Part shown: piece after piece, positions 16,831-24,212 of the stretch
Layout of the letters: every line of letters starts with the position of its first letter
How positions within the stretch are numbered: position 1 is the stretch's first letter
Virus record (IMG/VR): IMGVR_UViG_3300033149_003379
Span: 1 to 64,000 of that record
DNA length: 64,000 bases
From: a virus
Strand: one strand, 5' to 3'
Position numbers and translations under genes: made by a program
The notes under the pieces: generated by a model
Database searches by the model: none
Told to the model about the DNA's origin: nothing
What the model saw: the letters and a program-made list of their open reading frames with translations, nothing else

Positions 16831-18224
16831 TGAAGGAAATATTAGTAGACGACAACTACAATGCTGACTGGATAAAGAGGGTCAAACATAAGAGGCGCCA
16901 ATTGAGAGAGGCAGCCGAACTTGAGGAGTCCGTCCATAAGTCATCCTGTCCTGAAGGGCTCGAAATTGAGCTCCAACAGTTGAGTCCTGGTCAAAGCCTG
17001 TTTGAGGACGCACTAGTTCTCTCTAGTGTTAAAGGAGATCGAATTGGCGTAATCAGTAAGGGTAGAGTCTATTTGAAGCCATCTGAGGCTCCTTCGAAGG
17101 GAGCAAGCGTAAAGGTTGGCCCTAGAGGAGGCAGATACTACGAGACTGGAGACTCAGGACAAGTCTCTGAAGAGCCTAAGAAAATAACTTATACACCGTC
17201 TCAAGTTTCAGCTTATTCTACTGATTACTCTACTAGGGAGGACTTCAGAAAACTCTACGAAGACTGTGATAAACTTCTTAATAAATACGATGAATGGCTC
17301 AACAATAAGGATGTGCCTAAAGACACAAAGGATGTCGTCAATGATATGAAGGAGAATCTAATTGCTATCAAGAAAACATTAGATGATTCTCCTTATGATA
17401 CGAGAGTATTTTCGGTAAAGGATTCAAAAGGTAGACCACTCAACATCGCAGCTATTCGTCATGATCGGAAGGAAGACATGATAAGAGTCATGCCTACGTC
17501 AGTAGCTCCTGAAGCACTCAGTGGGTACTCAGACAACTTCGATAGGATTGTTCTTTATCATGCTACCTTGATGTCAAACGAAAGAGTCGTAGAAACTCTT
17601 GAGAAAAATGGAAGATATTTAAATGGTCCAGATAGAATTCTTGTGGTTAGAAATGCTTTAGAGGATGAACTAGGTATAAAACCGAAGATATATGAACAAT
17701 CTGTCGAGAAGAGAGCGGAATCTAGAAGGTACGCTAAAAGTGTTCTTGCGCGTAATGTATATGATGAAAAGCTTGCAGAGCCAGCACTTCAAGGAATAAT
17801 GAAGAGTCCTCCAGAGCATCTGAAGAACTTGAAGAGACTCATAATATCAACGAAGGCTCTTTGGGCTGTTGCTCCAAATGCAGCTGGAGCCTTTGATAGT
17901 GAAACAAACTTTCTTTATTACGGAGACCCTCATTCAGACCCTTCAGTTGCATCCCATGAAGTCGGTCATCTTGTATACTCCACCTTATTGACACCAGAAC
18001 AAAAGGAATGGATTCGTAATAGATATTCTCTCTTGAGCAATCAAGTTTGGTACTTATTAACAGTTCCTCAATCGCTCTTTATCACTCCATATTCAGCGGT
18101 AGTTAATGATAATGAATGGTTCGCAGAGTGTTATAGAGCATACTTGAATAAACCAGAGACTCTATGGACTGTAGACCCTACAGTATACAAATTCTTAGAG
18201 AAGGAGGTCTTCCATAATGACTAA
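16830..18224 (+). CDS. Tagged zinc metallopeptidase, anthrax lethal-factor-like
   Basis: A 464-residue protein starting in TAATG overlap. The N terminus NADWIKRVK resembles the DWLK leader. A tag, GASVKVGPRGGRYY, is near residues 91-104, and a decayed-looking first copy lies near 51-64. The C-terminal domain has HEVGH (His376, Glu377, His380) and, about 50 residues later, NEWFAECYRAYL, supplying the third zinc ligand. This gluzincin layout, with the glutamate helix E-x3-E-x3-Y, resembles the ATLF (lethal factor-related) peptidase domain. Likely a protease acting on a host protein; substrate unknown. Confidence 0.7.
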   Translation: MKEILVDDNYNADWIKRVKHKRRQLREAAELEESVHKSSCPEGLEIELQQLSPGQSLFEDALVLSSVKGDRIGVISKGRVYLKPSEAPSKGASVKVGPRGGRYYETGDSGQVSEEPKKITYTPSQVSAYSTDYSTREDFRKLYEDCDKLLNKYDEWLNNKDVPKDTKDVVNDMKENLIAIKKTLDDSPYDTRVFSVKDSKGRPLNIAAIRHDRKEDMIRVMPTSVAPEALSGYSDNFDRIVLYHATLMSNERVVETLEKNGRYLNGPDRILVVRNALEDELGIKPKIYEQSVEKRAESRRYAKSVLARNVYDEKLAEPALQGIMKSPPEHLKNLKRLIISTKALWAVAPNAAGAFDSETNFLYYGDPHSDPSVASHEVGHLVYSTLLTPEQKEWIRNRYSLLSNQVWYLLTVPQSLFITPYSAVVNDNEWFAECYRAYLNKPETLWTVDPTVYKFLEKEVFHND

Positions 18225-19443
18225 TAAATACAAAGATTGGAAATCTGAAATTGACGGGATAAAGGTCGATCCGCCTCTCGACAAAATACCCGATGTCGAG
18301 GACCTCATAGAGAAGCTCAAAGGACTGCGAAAGTCTAGCAATGAGATAGTTGCTCTCTCGGACATAAAGGGAAATGTTGTGAAAATCGATCCTGAGGTCG
18401 AGCCAAATGATACGGAGAGACTCAAAGGTAAGCTCTTGAAGGATAATGAGGAGAAGGCAAAGACATCGTCTTCTATAGACGAAATTGAAGAGCTAGAAGA
18501 GGAGGAGCCTCCGTTTGTTGGAGAGGTCACCCCAGATGAACTAGAGGTGAAATCCGAGGACGATATCCTTGACGAAATAGCCCAATTCATCGTGGACAAT
18601 CCAGACTACACCGAGGATGAGCTGAGGGAGCTAGCAGATAGGGTCTCTATTGATTTCGATGACTTGAAAGAGATGCTGTCTCCAGAGCGCCTTGAGAAGG
18701 CTAGAAGATACGGTCATCCCAGGACTGAAGAGGAGCGTAGGGAACGACATGCTCGTCTTCATCCAGGAGAGGCCCTGCCTGAACGAGGAACAGGAAGACT
18801 TGCCTTGACTGGTAGTGATGGATCAGTCATCAAGTGGTTTGAGAATCAACGAGAGATGAACGACTACATGAGGCGCTTCACCCAGTACACCCATGCAGTC
18901 CCGTTCGGTCCAGGAGGGCTGGTATGGATGATTGAATCCATTAGTATAGATAAGAATGATACCGACAGCCTCTCCAAGCTAGAATCAGTCGACTCGTATG
19001 ATGATTGGAAAACGGTAATCAGCACGATTAAGAAGGTCCAAAATCCTTCAGTAGACCTACTGTTCTCCAATACTACAACCCTACGTCTAGGCCTAGGAGA
19101 TGCCCTAGATCTGCAAAGGGGCAACAAGCTAGTAGGGATCCAGGATGAAAAATTCGACCTAATGGAGGTTGAACTACTGGAGAAGGGATTTGAGGATTTG
19201 GTGTCTGAATTTAGGGGTCCTGGTGCAATCGTGATCGGCAGATCCCTCTCCGGATCTGGCACCGACGACCCGAACCTAGTGAGGATCAGCTTTGCTGCTG
19301 ACTATGGGAGATACGAGGTCTATGGTATTGGTAAATCTCTAATGGAGTTGGATATTTATGGCACCAAGATCATGAAACGAGGAATTTACTCCATAGCTAG
19401 TGGAGATCCGAGTAATCTGAGCTACTCCGCTGGTCTGGTATAG
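18217..19443 (+). CDS. Large hypothetical protein at the end of the effector operon
   Basis: A 408-residue protein overlapping the peptidase gene by 8 bases. The N-terminal 130 residues are acidic and probably disordered. A basic segment with HPRTEEERRERHARLHPGE (near residue 167) precedes a 230-residue folded C-terminal part. It begins YKDWKSEIDGIKV, perhaps a variant of the DW leader, but has no recognisable tag. Codon use shifts to GC-richer towards the 3' end, continuous with the odd region after it. Function unknown. Confidence 0.6.
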   Translation: MTNKYKDWKSEIDGIKVDPPLDKIPDVEDLIEKLKGLRKSSNEIVALSDIKGNVVKIDPEVEPNDTERLKGKLLKDNEEKAKTSSSIDEIEELEEEEPPFVGEVTPDELEVKSEDDILDEIAQFIVDNPDYTEDELRELADRVSIDFDDLKEMLSPERLEKARRYGHPRTEEERRERHARLHPGEALPERGTGRLALTGSDGSVIKWFENQREMNDYMRRFTQYTHAVPFGPGGLVWMIESISIDKNDTDSLSKLESVDSYDDWKTVISTIKKVQNPSVDLLFSNTTTLRLGLGDALDLQRGNKLVGIQDEKFDLMEVELLEKGFEDLVSEFRGPGAIVIGRSLSGSGTDDPNLVRISFAADYGRYEVYGIGKSLMELDIYGTKIMKRGIYSIASGDPSNLSYSAGLV

Positions 19444-20050
19444 GACACTCCTGGAGCTATCAGAATGCACATCTGGGGCCCTCTACAGGTAGTAGATGTA
19501 GGTAGCATCATCTAGGGAGATTCCTGCACCTAGTCCTGCTAGTGGCTGCTAGTGACTAAAGTGGCTGCGAAGGACTACAGAGGACTACCAGAAGCTGCGA
19601 AGGACTAATAGAGACTGATTAGACTACCGTCGACTATTTGGAACCATTAGCATCTATTAGGTACTACTAATGACTACTCGAGACCACCATTTACCGATAG
19701 AAATAAAACGGTATTTCGAGGCCACTGAAGATTATGGTTGTTAATCAGGACCATGCGGACCATAGAAGAATTGAGTAATATTAGACACTACTAATGACTA
19801 TAACCTCTATTTTAGTCACCTGGACCCTCAGTAGTCGATATAGTCACTATTGAGGACCAGCAGTGACTACCTGAACTCCTGCCGGCTATTTGAGACTACC
19901 ACCTGCTTCAGTCACCAGGACCCATGGCATTTTCATATATCAGGAGAAGGTCTTTTCAGTCGTCTACTAGCATCGGAACAGAGACAGCTCCTGGAGGGAC
20001 CCTGACACGAATACAAATTTGTACCTGGATGTGCAGGTTGGGCAGAAGGG
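19444..20050. repeat. Non-coding region with many GACTA/TAGTC repeats
   Basis: About 600 bases between convergent operons contain no credible gene. GACTA occurs at 19554, 19573, 19583, 19603, 19622, 19632, 19672, 19796, 19865 and 19894, and TAGTC at 19531, 19813, 19832 and 19841. The first seven are spaced 19, 10, 20, 19, 10 and 40 bases, close to whole helical turns. A 12-base palindrome TACAAATTTGTA sits at 20012-20023. This could be an origin, a partition or packaging site, or a decayed gene. Confidence 0.55.
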
Positions 20051-20482
20051 TTATTCGATGGGAAATTCGATTATTTGCTGTATATAGCTTCTGAGCCAGG
20101 CCACCGGTTCATTGTGTAGGTGTTTCTTTAGTACATCAGTCGAACCAAGGATCTCTAGTGACTGTACTACTGCATCTCGTACCTCTACATCCGGATGGTT
20201 CAGGGCTGAAGCTATAATGTCAATATAGTCCTCCTGATCTATCCGTCCCAAACACTTGATGATTGATGCAACAACCGAAGCATTAGTCTCGTAGGATATG
20301 AGATTATGAAGCCAATGTCTCATCTCCAATGGATGCTCAAAGAGGAGTAACCTAAGATGTTCCTCTGCTGGATGCTGGCAGCCGTCCTCAACAGGTTCGG
20401 TGTCTATGGCTAAGAGTACCTCCAAAAGGCGATCATCAAATGTTCGGTCACTCCTTCTAGTATGTACGACATGTTGATTCAA
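20051..20482 (-). CDS. HEAT-repeat-like hypothetical protein
   Basis: A 143-residue protein starting at a TTG with AGGAGG 8 bases upstream. Residues about 55-135 show two or three helical HEAT-like repeats (for example IDIIASALNHPDVEVRDAVV). Such repeats are protein-interaction scaffolds. It is the last gene of the three-gene minus-strand operon, 1 base after the previous stop. Confidence 0.6.
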   Translation of the reverse strand: MNQHVVHTRRSDRTFDDRLLEVLLAIDTEPVEDGCQHPAEEHLRLLLFEHPLEMRHWLHNLISYETNASVVASIIKCLGRIDQEDYIDIIASALNHPDVEVRDAVVQSLEILGSTDVLKKHLHNEPVAWLRSYIQQIIEFPIE

Positions 20483-20483
20483 T

Positions 20484-20969
20484 CTATCTTCCTCCTACTT
20501 CCTTGTTCCACCTCTCCACAGACTTAGACAATTCTTGGATGACACCTCTGGTATCTCGACTTGTTGCCTTGAGGCCGTCATGTAGCACAGCATATCGAAG
20601 GTGGTAGGTGAGTCCGTCATCAGGTGTGAGCTCTCCGTCGTACCATTCGTACTGCTCGACAGAATCCTCCAGTTGTAATAATCCACCCATAATCTCAGCA
20701 ACTTTGCGGAGCAACTCAATGCCGTCGTAATTTGAACGAAGCGATAGAAGCGTGGCTCTACCTAACGGAGTAGGACTATGGCTGTGTACGTGTAATGTTC
20801 GCTCAGTATTTGTTGGACCTGTAAGGTACAATATCAAATAGTCGAGGCCCGCCGCACCGTCAATTGGGTGTTGTACCCTTATATTGCTACATCCTATTGC
20901 TTCCAATACTGCTGCGATGTCCTCTAGTCTGTAATCAACTGATATGTATAGACGTGTATCAACTCCCAT
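20484..20969 (-). CDS. Hypothetical protein
   Basis: A 161-residue protein beginning MGVDTRLYISVDYRLEDI, preceded by GGAGAGGAGG. Mixed alpha/beta composition with a His-rich stretch HVHSHSPTPLG. No family recognised. Middle gene of the minus-strand operon. Confidence 0.6.
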   Translation of the reverse strand: MGVDTRLYISVDYRLEDIAAVLEAIGCSNIRVQHPIDGAAGLDYLILYLTGPTNTERTLHVHSHSPTPLGRATLLSLRSNYDGIELLRKVAEIMGGLLQLEDSVEQYEWYDGELTPDDGLTYHLRYAVLHDGLKATSRDTRGVIQELSKSVERWNKEVGGR

Positions 20970-20974
20970 TCTTA

Positions 20975-21277
20975 TTAGTCCTCCTCTCCGAGCAACTCAT
21001 CATTACAAGGTTCTGGTACATCTCTTGGCTCCTCCTTCACGAGTTTCCACCTACAAGTGCTAGAAGACCAAAACCACGTCTCATGATGTCCACACTTTGG
21101 ACACTGTAGTTCGATAAGGACAAGTGGATTTCCCTTGTTAGACCAGTAGAGCATTGCATCAGCACATTTCATCTCAGTAAGACATGGATAATCACAACCT
21201 CTTCTAGGATAGTCTCCGTTCCGGACACATTCGAGGGTTTTCTGACATAGTCTAAGACTGTTCATACTGAAGCTCAT
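20975..21277 (-). CDS. Cys-rich hypothetical protein, putative zinc ribbon
   Basis: A 100-residue protein with ATG after AAGGAGGAACAA. CPKCG near residue 59, together with earlier cysteines (CDYPC, CADA), suggests a metal-binding fold. First gene of the minus-strand operon, driven by the divergent promoter region. Confidence 0.6.
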   Translation of the reverse strand: MSFSMNSLRLCQKTLECVRNGDYPRRGCDYPCLTEMKCADAMLYWSNKGNPLVLIELQCPKCGHHETWFWSSSTCRWKLVKEEPRDVPEPCNDELLGEED

Positions 21278-21326
21278 TTGTTCCTCCTTGAATCTTAATT
21301 GATGGACCTCCTTTGGATAGTCATAT

Positions 21327-21354
21327 AATATATTATTATCTTAGGAATGTACAA
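21327..21354 (-). promoter_or_regulatory. Minus-strand promoter of the divergent pair
   Basis: On the minus strand TTGTAC (21354-21349) is followed after 16 bases by TATATT (21332-21327), upstream of the gene starting at 21277. TTGTAC is part of a TGTACA palindrome that also occurs at the plus-strand -35, so one regulator could cover both. Confidence 0.5.
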
Positions 21355-21367
21355 GGCAAGAGCTACA

Positions 21368-21397
21368 TTGTACAAATCCTAGAAATACTGATATAAT
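21368..21397 (+). promoter_or_regulatory. Plus-strand promoter of the divergent pair
   Basis: TTGTAC at 21368-21373 and TATAAT at 21392-21397 with an 18-base spacer and an extended TG two bases before the -10. It drives the plus-strand accessory operon beginning at 21430. Confidence 0.6.
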
Positions 21398-21429
21398 ATT
21401 ACTATATTTTATGATAAAGGAGGAACAAA

Positions 21430-21657
21430 ATCAGCAGTCGAGCCTACCGAAAAATGTTAATCTGCAATAATGCAGACTCCTGTGACAATAAGGAATGTCC
21501 GCATAGGTATCCTCATAATGCCTCTCTACAAAGAGGACCCCATCCTAGTATGAGATGTACCAATGTCAAAACTTCATGTGGTTTCCCTGAAGAGTCTATT
21601 TGTATAGTCAAGCGTTTTAGAATAAATCCTACTACTGGCAAGGTATGGATACGATAG
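21430..21657 (+). CDS. Small Cys-rich protein with a possible ATC start
   Basis: The well-formed AAAGGAGG at 21416-21423 is 30 bases from the first ATG (21454) but 6 bases from an in-frame ATC at 21430. The mirrored minus-strand gene has the same leader with ATG at this position, so ATC initiation (75 residues) is proposed; the ATG start gives 67. The body contains CNNADSCDNKECPH and further cysteines, a probable zinc knuckle. Function unknown. Confidence 0.5.
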   Translation: MSSRAYRKMLICNNADSCDNKECPHRYPHNASLQRGPHPSMRCTNVKTSCGFPEESICIVKRFRINPTTGKVWIR

Positions 21658-21666
21658 GAGGTGTCT

Positions 21667-21969
21667 ATGTCTATTCCTGATGCAGTTTCCTTCAAGCTTG
21701 TCCAAAATGGTAGGATTCTCCATAAAGGTTACACGTCGATACCGAACATCTATCAAAGGTTTTTCGCCCTCTACTTTCCTGATGCTAAGTTCATTGTAGG
21801 TGAGCCTGTATATAGAGCAGAAATGCCAAGAAAGGAGGCAAGAGAGACAGTTGAAACTAAGTACCATGAACAACCAAGAAAAGGACAAGAAAGGGACAAA
21901 CCAAAAACCGCTCGACGTCGAAGGGCTGAAAAGAAGAACCTTTCTCAGCCGGAAGTTTTCTCACTCTAA
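21667..21969 (+). CDS. Hypothetical protein
   Basis: A 100-residue protein with ATG at 21667 behind TAGGAGGTG. The first 65 residues look folded (SIPNIYQRFFALYFPDAKF). The C-terminal 35 are Lys/Arg/Glu-rich and probably disordered or nucleic-acid binding. Function unknown. Confidence 0.6.
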   Translation: MSIPDAVSFKLVQNGRILHKGYTSIPNIYQRFFALYFPDAKFIVGEPVYRAEMPRKEARETVETKYHEQPRKGQERDKPKTARRRRAEKKNLSQPEVFSL

Positions 21970-21994
21970 AAAGTCCAGAAAGAAGAGGTCGAAG

Positions 21995-22258
21995 ATGGTG
22001 ATGAATCAATACTGGAGTCATCGAGTCAAGAATGCTGAGCATCTAATCATGACAGGAGTAATTTCCTTAGAGTACTCCAATCAAGACATCTATTGGTCTG
22101 TACCATACCAGACGGCTCAATCCTACAACCTCGACGAATCTGTCATTGATGAAGCTATCAACATATTAGTCAAACAGGGTAAGTTGAAGGACCTGAGACA
22201 GAGGCTTCAAAAAATCTCCATCGAGGAGATAAACAAACTCGTGTGTAACTCTAGGTAA
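21995..22258 (+). CDS. Small protein, possibly winged-helix
   Basis: An 87-residue protein; the ATG at 21995 has GAGG upstream and avoids overlap with the previous gene, though the frame is open further upstream. The helix-strand pattern with SVPYQTAQSYNLDESVIDEA hints at a winged-helix fold, but this is weak. It ends just before tRNA-Gln. Confidence 0.5.
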   Translation: MVMNQYWSHRVKNAEHLIMTGVISLEYSNQDIYWSVPYQTAQSYNLDESVIDEAINILVKQGKLKDLRQRLQKISIEEINKLVCNSR

Positions 22259-22273
22259 TGAAAGGAGGAAGGT

Positions 22274-22348
22274 TCCCGAGTGGTGTAATGGTAGCACGTC
22301 TGGCTTTGGACCAGAAGACTCTAGGTTCGAATCCTAGCTCGGGATCCA
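22274..22348 (+). tRNA. tRNA-Gln(TTG)
   Basis: The acceptor TCCCGAG/CTCGGGA pairs perfectly. D-arm GTG/CAC, anticodon arm TCTGG-CTTTGGA-CCAGA with anticodon TTG, T-arm CTAGG-TTCGAAT-CCTAG. A CCA follows the discriminator at 22346-22348. Confidence 0.93.
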
Positions 22349-22357
22349 GCATATGAA

Positions 22358-22516
22358 ATGAAAATTCCGACATATATTTCAAGTGCAGCTATCCTAGGCA
22401 TAGGTGCTGGAGGAGTAATGATTGCTACTAATGATACACTCCGGTTGATAGCTTTGCTGATCACGATTTTAGGTACAATGATGACAACACTAAGTATCGA
22501 GCATGATGTGCGTTAG
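22358..22516 (+). CDS. 52-residue membrane protein
   Basis: ATG AAA ATT CCG begins at 22358 and runs to TAG at 22514-22516. Two hydrophobic segments (about residues 6-24 and 28-44) with a short loop NDTLR predict a two-pass membrane miniprotein. It starts right after the tRNA CCA end. No strong ribosome site is visible, which lowers confidence. Confidence 0.5.
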   Translation: MKIPTYISSAAILGIGAGGVMIATNDTLRLIALLITILGTMMTTLSIEHDVR

Positions 22517-22552
22517 GAGTAGACATTGAAGTTTTCGACTCAAGGAGGTTAA

Positions 22553-23059
22553 ATGGGTGACATAGTCGCTATCAGTGGAGGTTTCGATCCAATCATGGAC
22601 GGTCATATTCAACTCATGCAAGAGGTTGTCAGAATGAATCCTGACAGGATTGACATCTATGTTAATACTGATCAGGACTTGATAAATAAAAAGGGTTATG
22701 TTCTCCAGCCGCTGAGGTTGAGGTTGAAACTTTGTTTCTTCACCATTATGGGCATTTTGCAAGCTGTTTCCTACAACTATTCTCAACAGACCATCGGAAA
22801 TGTACATGTGAATGTCACACCTGTACTCGATAATGATGGAACTGTGCGAGAAACTCTCAGACAGTATAGACCTACTATCTTTGCCAATGGAGGTGATCGT
22901 AGTGATGAATCTACTATACCTGAGAGGGATATATGCAAGGAGCTCGGCATAGAGATGAGGTTTGGAGTCGGAGGTTACACAAAGTTGTCTAGTAGTTCTG
23001 AAGCATTTCACAATGCGAGAAAGCAATTTGAGATGTACTTTAGAGATAAACCAGTTTAG
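22553..23059 (+). CDS. Cytidylyltransferase-like nucleotidyltransferase
   Basis: A 168-residue protein preceded by AAGGAGG. The N-terminal GGFDPIMDGHI aligns with the HxGH nucleotide-binding motif of the cytidylyltransferase superfamily, but the first His is replaced by Met. FANGGDRSDESTIPERDICKEL and a closing SSSSEAF resemble the RfaE/heptose-1-phosphate adenylyltransferase and NMNAT-like subgroup. It would couple a nucleotide to a phosphorylated small molecule. Substrate not predictable. Confidence 0.75.
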   Translation: MGDIVAISGGFDPIMDGHIQLMQEVVRMNPDRIDIYVNTDQDLINKKGYVLQPLRLRLKLCFFTIMGILQAVSYNYSQQTIGNVHVNVTPVLDNDGTVRETLRQYRPTIFANGGDRSDESTIPERDICKELGIEMRFGVGGYTKLSSSSEAFHNARKQFEMYFRDKPV

Positions 23060-23068
23060 AATTCCATT

Positions 23069-23239
23069 ATGGAACTAACAATGTCAATGATTCAGCGCTG
23101 TAGGCATCTTGCAATTCAGACTCATGAGAGGAATTCTGAATTGAATGATGATGAGCGAGAAAGGGTTGACAGACTTCTGCTAAGACTTGAGAAGGAGAGT
23201 CTCTTAGAAAATGGAGAAGAAGACTACGATGACTTTTGA
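23069..23239 (+). CDS. Small charged hypothetical protein
   Basis: A 56-residue protein (MELTMSMIQRCRHLAIQ) ending in TGA at 23237-23239, with a predicted helical hairpin and acidic tail. The start lies 10 bases after the previous stop and has no obvious ribosome site, so the later Met codons are alternatives. It overlaps the next gene by 29 bases. Confidence 0.45.
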   Translation: MELTMSMIQRCRHLAIQTHERNSELNDDERERVDRLLLRLEKESLLENGEEDYDDF

Positions 23240-23402
23240 GACTTGGCTAACAGAATACAAGCATTGTTGGAAGGAACTTGTAGGTTTAGTTCCAATGGAG
23301 ATTAAGTTCTGGATGGATGACTTGAAGAGGAGGTACTTCTCTCGTGGAGTATCACCATTAGATGCAGCAAGAGAAGACTCGAGTGAGTACCTATGTGAGT
23401 AA
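23211..23402 (+). CDS. Small hypothetical protein
   Basis: A 63-residue protein; ATG at 23211 has AAGGAG 13 bases upstream, and the ATG at 23229 (MTFETWLTEYKHCW) is an alternative. Trp-rich helical composition. Function unknown. Confidence 0.5.
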   Translation: MEKKTTMTFETWLTEYKHCWKELVGLVPMEIKFWMDDLKRRYFSRGVSPLDAAREDSSEYLCE

Positions 23403-23528
23403 ATGAACAAACAAGAGGTACGTGAGATGAACCAATGTGAACTATGTGGTACATGTCAGATCACTGCGGACTACAAACTAGATTCGAATTTGTGGCTGCA
23501 GCTAGGCGCAGACGAAGGAGACAGCTGA
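23403..23528 (+). CDS. Tiny CxxCGxC protein
   Basis: Forty-one residues (MNKQEVREMNQCELCGTC) starting immediately after the previous TAA. An overlapping frame from an ATG at about 23452 encodes an Arg-rich 31-mer ending at 23549 that completes a second cysteine pair. The true product, or a recoded fusion of the two, is uncertain. Confidence 0.4.
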   Translation: MNKQEVREMNQCELCGTCQITADYKLDSNLWLQLGADEGDS

Positions 23529-23569
23529 GGAAACAACAAAATAGAGGTTGAGCCTTAAAGGAGAAGAAA

Positions 23570-23941
23570 ATGGCAAAGAAGGAAGAGTGGAACATCAACA
23601 GCCCTGAGTATCTTCGAGAGTGGACAGAAGAAGTAGTAAGACGTACTGGGGAATATGAGTGTTTGATTTTGGTTGAAGACAAGTCTCAGCTTGGTAAATA
23701 TCGTAAGGTTATCGAGAAGGCTTTATTAGATATTGTGGTGTCTAGATATGTGGAACCGCAATTCCGCAGTTTAGAAATTGATGACGGAAAGATCATATTG
23801 AAGTTCCTTGGTGCAGAGATGCCAGCAGATATGCCGAATCCGATGCCGATAACCGGTCGCTATCAAAATCTAAAGCGGTTTGAAGCAGACATTGCTAACG
23901 GTATGGCTGAGGCCATGGCGAAAGAAGTGGTTGCGATGTAG
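23570..23941 (+). CDS. Hypothetical protein
   Basis: A 123-residue protein preceded by AAAGGAGAAG. Mixed alpha/beta; the C terminus is helical and Ala-rich. No motif recognised. Confidence 0.6.
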   Translation: MAKKEEWNINSPEYLREWTEEVVRRTGEYECLILVEDKSQLGKYRKVIEKALLDIVVSRYVEPQFRSLEIDDGKIILKFLGAEMPADMPNPMPITGRYQNLKRFEADIANGMAEAMAKEVVAM

Positions 23942-23948
23942 GAGAAGC

Positions 23949-24212
23949 ATGGGGATCAGATTCAATCAAGTCATACAAGACAATCCGAATTTGAATGACG
24001 GAACAATGAAGGAAAGGCGGATATGCAGTGTGTGTGGTATGACTGCTGATCGATTGTGGGGCTATAGATGGTGGAATGGGATCATTGTTAATGAGAAATG
24101 GTGTTGTAAGAAATGTCGTAAGAATGCACCGCCTATCAATCAATTCAAAGCACACGATGGACGCATCCTAGAATGGAGCCTGTCTGTCGATGCTGCAGAG
24201 GAGGAGAGATAA
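23949..24212 (+). CDS. Zinc-ribbon hypothetical protein
   Basis: An 87-residue protein starting at ATG 23949 after GGAGAAGC. CSVCG near residue 27 and CCKKC near residue 56 form a four-Cys site around a Trp-rich hairpin (LWGYRWWNG). Function unknown. Its last base overlaps the next start. Confidence 0.6.
   Translation: MGIRFNQVIQDNPNLNDGTMKERRICSVCGMTADRLWGYRWWNGIIVNEKWCCKKCRKNAPPINQFKAHDGRILEWSLSVDAAEEER

Noticed and set aside
23452-23549. Arg-rich 31-codon frame overlapping the CxxCGxC gene as a separate gene
   Set aside because: It has no ribosome site of its own and is too short to support; recorded only as a possible recoded extension.
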